From contig JBBDID010000019.1 of assembly GCA_040880585.1 (NCBI GenBank), positions 86,010 through 150,009 of the forward strand: a DNA stretch of 64,000 nt, in the 5' to 3' direction. The stretch's first letter is position 1, and every line of letters starts with the position of its first letter. The position numbers and the translations under genes were made by a program. Source of the DNA: Paracrocinitomix sp040880585 (GTDB lineage: Bacteria > Bacteroidota > Bacteroidia > Flavobacteriales_D > Crocinitomicaceae). The notes below the pieces were generated by a model, which saw only the letters and a list, made by a program, of their open reading frames with translations, ran no database searches and was not told where the DNA came from. Below, piece by piece: positions 61,710 to 64,000 of this stretch.

Positions 61710-62480
61710 ATGAGCGCAGTAAATCAAGGACACGTAAAACACGAAATTGCAGCTAACGGAATTGCAACCATTGAATTTGGACATCCGCAGAGTAATTCGC
61801 TTCCGGCTGCAATTCTTGAGAATCTCAGAAAGACAATTACAGATGTGGGAGCACAGAAAGAAGTTAAAGTGATCATTTTAAAATCCCAGGGTGATAGAGC
61901 TTTTTGTGGTGGGGCGAGCTTTGATGAGTTAATTGCAATTAATAATGAGAAGACCGGCTTACAGTTTTTCTCAGGCTTTGCCAATGTGATCAACGCTATT
62001 CGTAAATGCCCGAAACTGATAATTGGAAGAGTGCAGGGGAAAGCAGTTGGCGGAGGTGTTGGAATTGCATCTGCTGTAGATTATTGTTTCGCAACCAAAT
62101 TTTCGGCAGTTAAACTTTCAGAGCTTGCCGTAGGTATCGGCCCTTTTGTAGTGGGACCGGCAGTAGAGAGAAAAATAGGCCTGTCCGCCATGTCACAGTT
62201 AACAATCAATGCTACAGAATTTCAAACCGCAGAATGGGCTAGAGAAAAAGGGCTTTATGCAGACATTTATGAAACAGCAGAAAAAATGGATGATGCAATT
62301 GATGTTTTGGCAAATAAATTAGCAGCATCAAACCCCGAATCTATGGAAAAGTTGAAAAAAATATTTTGGGAAGGAACTGAAAACTGGGATAATCTGTTAA
62401 AAGTACGAGCGGCAATCAGTGGAGAGTTGGTATTATCTGATTTTACTAAAAATGCGATAAACGCATTTAAAAAGAAATAA
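61710..62480 (+). CDS. Enoyl-CoA hydratase/isomerase family protein
   Basis: 256 residues of the crotonase superfamily: QGDRAFCGGASFDELI (oxyanion loop), GRVQGKAVGGGVGIASAVDY, and KLSELAVGIGPFVVGPAVER. The usual Glu pair is not evident as in classical hydratases: the second active site region reads VGIGPFV rather than EIxLG. By position after paaZ it probably acts in phenylacetate catabolism (PaaF/PaaG-like role), though this is inferred. The leader contains 'CTAAAATCTAAAAATCTAAC' words like the 7-bp tract. Confidence 0.88.
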   Translation: MSAVNQGHVKHEIAANGIATIEFGHPQSNSLPAAILENLRKTITDVGAQKEVKVIILKSQGDRAFCGGASFDELIAINNEKTGLQFFSGFANVINAIRKCPKLIIGRVQGKAVGGGVGIASAVDYCFATKFSAVKLSELAVGIGPFVVGPAVERKIGLSAMSQLTINATEFQTAEWAREKGLYADIYETAEKMDDAIDVLANKLAASNPESMEKLKKIFWEGTENWDNLLKVRAAISGELVLSDFTKNAINAFKKK

Positions 62481-62489
62481 GCGAATGCT

Positions 62490-63965
62490 TTGCAAACCCT
62501 AAAGAAATATGTCTGGAAGTTTAAGGTTCCCCTTATTCTTCTATTAGTTCTGATAGTTGCCTTTCCGGGATTGGTGACCATGCAACGGTCAATGTTTTGG
62601 GATATAACGCTGCACAATTTGCCCTGGCGATATCATATCGGCGAGAGCATCAGCAATGGTGAACTGCCTTTATGGCTTCCATGGATGAATTACGGCTTTC
62701 CTCAAATGGGGCACTACGAAACCTGGTATCCCGTCAGTTGGTTTGTTGGCGGACTTTTTGGATATAATTTATCGGTACTGCAATTTGAATATCTCTTTCA
62801 CATATACCTAGCCGGCCTGGGTTTTTATTTGTTTAGCGGTTTGTTGAAAGATTTGAACTGGAAAGTTCGAATGGTCGGAGCTATAGCATATATGCTATGT
62901 GGGGTATTTATCGCGCAAGCATCACATTACGGATATGTTGTGTCAGGAACATGGATGCCTTTTGTTTTTTATTTTTTAATTCGGTTTTGTCGTAATACCA
63001 AATTAGAAAATGGCCTTGCTCTGGTCTTTTTCTATTTTTTACTGGTGACGGGCGGATATGTAGGTAACTTTATTGTGATTACGTATATCCTGATAGGAAT
63101 ATTTGTTTACCAACTGTATCTGAGGAGAAAAGACCGAGCACAATTATTGACTTTACTAAAGTACACCGCTCTATTAATTCCTGTTTTTTTTGCCGTATAT
63201 GCCGTGGTTTTTTATAGCATGTTGGATATTAAGAATCACATCACGCGACAAGCATTAGAATATTCAAATACCGGCTGGGGAGCACAAGTAGGAACCTGGG
63301 TAAAAGAAGGATTTATCACTTTTTTCTCCCCTTTGGCCAATATGCAGACTGAAAATGACTTTTGGGGGGATGCTCCAATGATCAATGATGTTTATATTGG
63401 AATTTTTCCCGTGATATTTTTGATCTACTATTTTTTCATTGGACGTTCAGACCCTTATTATCGGCAAATAATTTATTTGACTGTTGGTAGTTTATTCTTT
63501 TTTGCAATTGCATTGAGCACCTTATTACCCCTTCATAAATGGCTTTACCATTCTCTTCCTTTGCTCGATTATTTCAGGTTCCCATCACTGTATCGAATAT
63601 TTGGTCTGTTTTTACTGCTACTGGCCGGTCTTAGAGCGATTCAGTATATAATCACAACAGTCTCAGTGAAAAAACGCCTTTTGTTTTTGTCGACATGTAT
63701 TATAGCGCTTTGGTTAATTGCGATTCCGTTTTTGAAATCTAACTTACAGTTCAGGAAAATCTTCTTAGGCTGGGATAAAGCGGTGGATTTACTCGATCAA
63801 AATGCCCTATTTCTTGTTGATGCAATTTTTATGACTGTTCTTCTGCTAATATTAATCGCATTCAATAATAGTAAGAAAATTGGATGGGTTTTGTTAATAC
63901 TTGTTACTGTAGATCTTACTGTTCACACATGGATTAGAACACCGCATTATATAGTCGATCCTTAA
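62490..63965 (+). CDS. YfhO-like multi-pass membrane protein (short version)
   Basis: 491 residues with about 12 hydrophobic segments (PLILLLVLIVAFPGLVTM, GLALVFFYFLLVTGG, ALLIPVFFAVYAVVFYSM and others). MFWDITLHNLPWRYHIGESI and WLPWMNYGFPQMGHYETWYP are typical of YfhO-like proteins. Only TTG at 62490 gives the first helix; the next ATG is after it. YfhO proteins are often about 800 residues, while this ends after the last helix (DLTVHTWIRTPHYIVDP). A frameshift or split gene is possible at the stop. Confidence 0.75.
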   Translation: MQTLKKYVWKFKVPLILLLVLIVAFPGLVTMQRSMFWDITLHNLPWRYHIGESISNGELPLWLPWMNYGFPQMGHYETWYPVSWFVGGLFGYNLSVLQFEYLFHIYLAGLGFYLFSGLLKDLNWKVRMVGAIAYMLCGVFIAQASHYGYVVSGTWMPFVFYFLIRFCRNTKLENGLALVFFYFLLVTGGYVGNFIVITYILIGIFVYQLYLRRKDRAQLLTLLKYTALLIPVFFAVYAVVFYSMLDIKNHITRQALEYSNTGWGAQVGTWVKEGFITFFSPLANMQTENDFWGDAPMINDVYIGIFPVIFLIYYFFIGRSDPYYRQIIYLTVGSLFFFAIALSTLLPLHKWLYHSLPLLDYFRFPSLYRIFGLFLLLLAGLRAIQYIITTVSVKKRLLFLSTCIIALWLIAIPFLKSNLQFRKIFLGWDKAVDLLDQNALFLVDAIFMTVLLLILIAFNNSKKIGWVLLILVTVDLTVHTWIRTPHYIVDP

Positions 63966-64000
63966 AAACCATTTAACAAGTTATTATTCAGTTAAATATG

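Noticed and set aside
1..64000. tRNA or rRNA genes
   Set aside because: I looked for T-loop GGTTCGAAT-type words with paired acceptor ends and rRNA core segments in the intergenic regions and found none.

Overview
This window looks like a piece of a Bacteroidota chromosome, probably Flavobacteriales. The evidence is seven secreted proteins with type IX secretion (T9SS) C-terminal sorting domains (five type A, two type B 'gliding-motility' type), short intergenic regions with the Bacteroidota -7 promoter element TAnnTTTG (good examples before rnpB, the B12 riboswitch, a tracrRNA and an OmpA-family gene), lipoproteins with Bacteroidota-style lipoboxes, and moderately AT-rich codon use. Two runs of exactly 100 N (6704-6803 and 23164-23263) lie inside repeats, so this is a scaffolded draft assembly and true repeat lengths are unknown there.

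Layout. 1-1518: end of greA, HIT protein, ruvC and sixA-like phosphatase (housekeeping). 1687-6081: an ECF sigma factor followed by an apparent operon of envelope proteins. 6082-6950: a long degenerate 7-bp repeat tract, then rnpB (RNase P RNA). 7396-9769: HEAT-like protein, trmB, an unknown protein and an alkyltransferase-like protein. 9838-11400: dispersed repeats and two orphan genes (accessory). 11554-17144: a cobalamin-riboswitch-led B12 uptake operon (DUF4465 T9SS protein, BtuB-like receptor, BtuG-like propeller lipoprotein, T9SS surface protein). 17159-26751: a type II-C-like CRISPR-Cas locus. 26757-30710: DUF5686 protein, a toxin-antitoxin pair, a small membrane protein. 31003-35151: queA, ispD, monomeric icd. 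35272-49331: secreted and envelope proteins interleaved with a truncated haemoglobin, an OmpA protein, tsaB, gpmI and a histidine kinase. 49432-63965: arsC-like, a small membrane protein, fumC, thiL, a giant T9SS type B protein, an M20 peptidase, ddl, a paaZ/enoyl-CoA hydratase pair and a YfhO-like membrane protein.

The most interesting part is the CRISPR-Cas locus. One intact 1534-aa cas9, cas1 and cas2 read rightward; the array (31 repeats of 36 bp, the last truncated) follows. Upstream of cas9 I can read two different tracrRNA genes on the minus strand, each with an anti-repeat that pairs with the same array repeat and each followed by the same 'CAAUAAGG' start of the scaffold, but with unrelated downstream scaffolds. 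Between them lies the first 20 codons of a second, divergent cas9, cut off at the terminator of the second tracrRNA. This looks like the scar of a Cas9-tracrRNA module replacement that left two tracrRNAs serving one array. The cas genes are separated and bracketed by REP palindromes, and a REP-associated transposase (RAYT) gene sits between cas9 and cas1 and has a REP palindrome inside its own reading frame. Two spacers differ by a single base next to the repeat, in the PAM-proximal seed position of the crRNA.

Function assignments come from motif recognition by eye; no database search was run.
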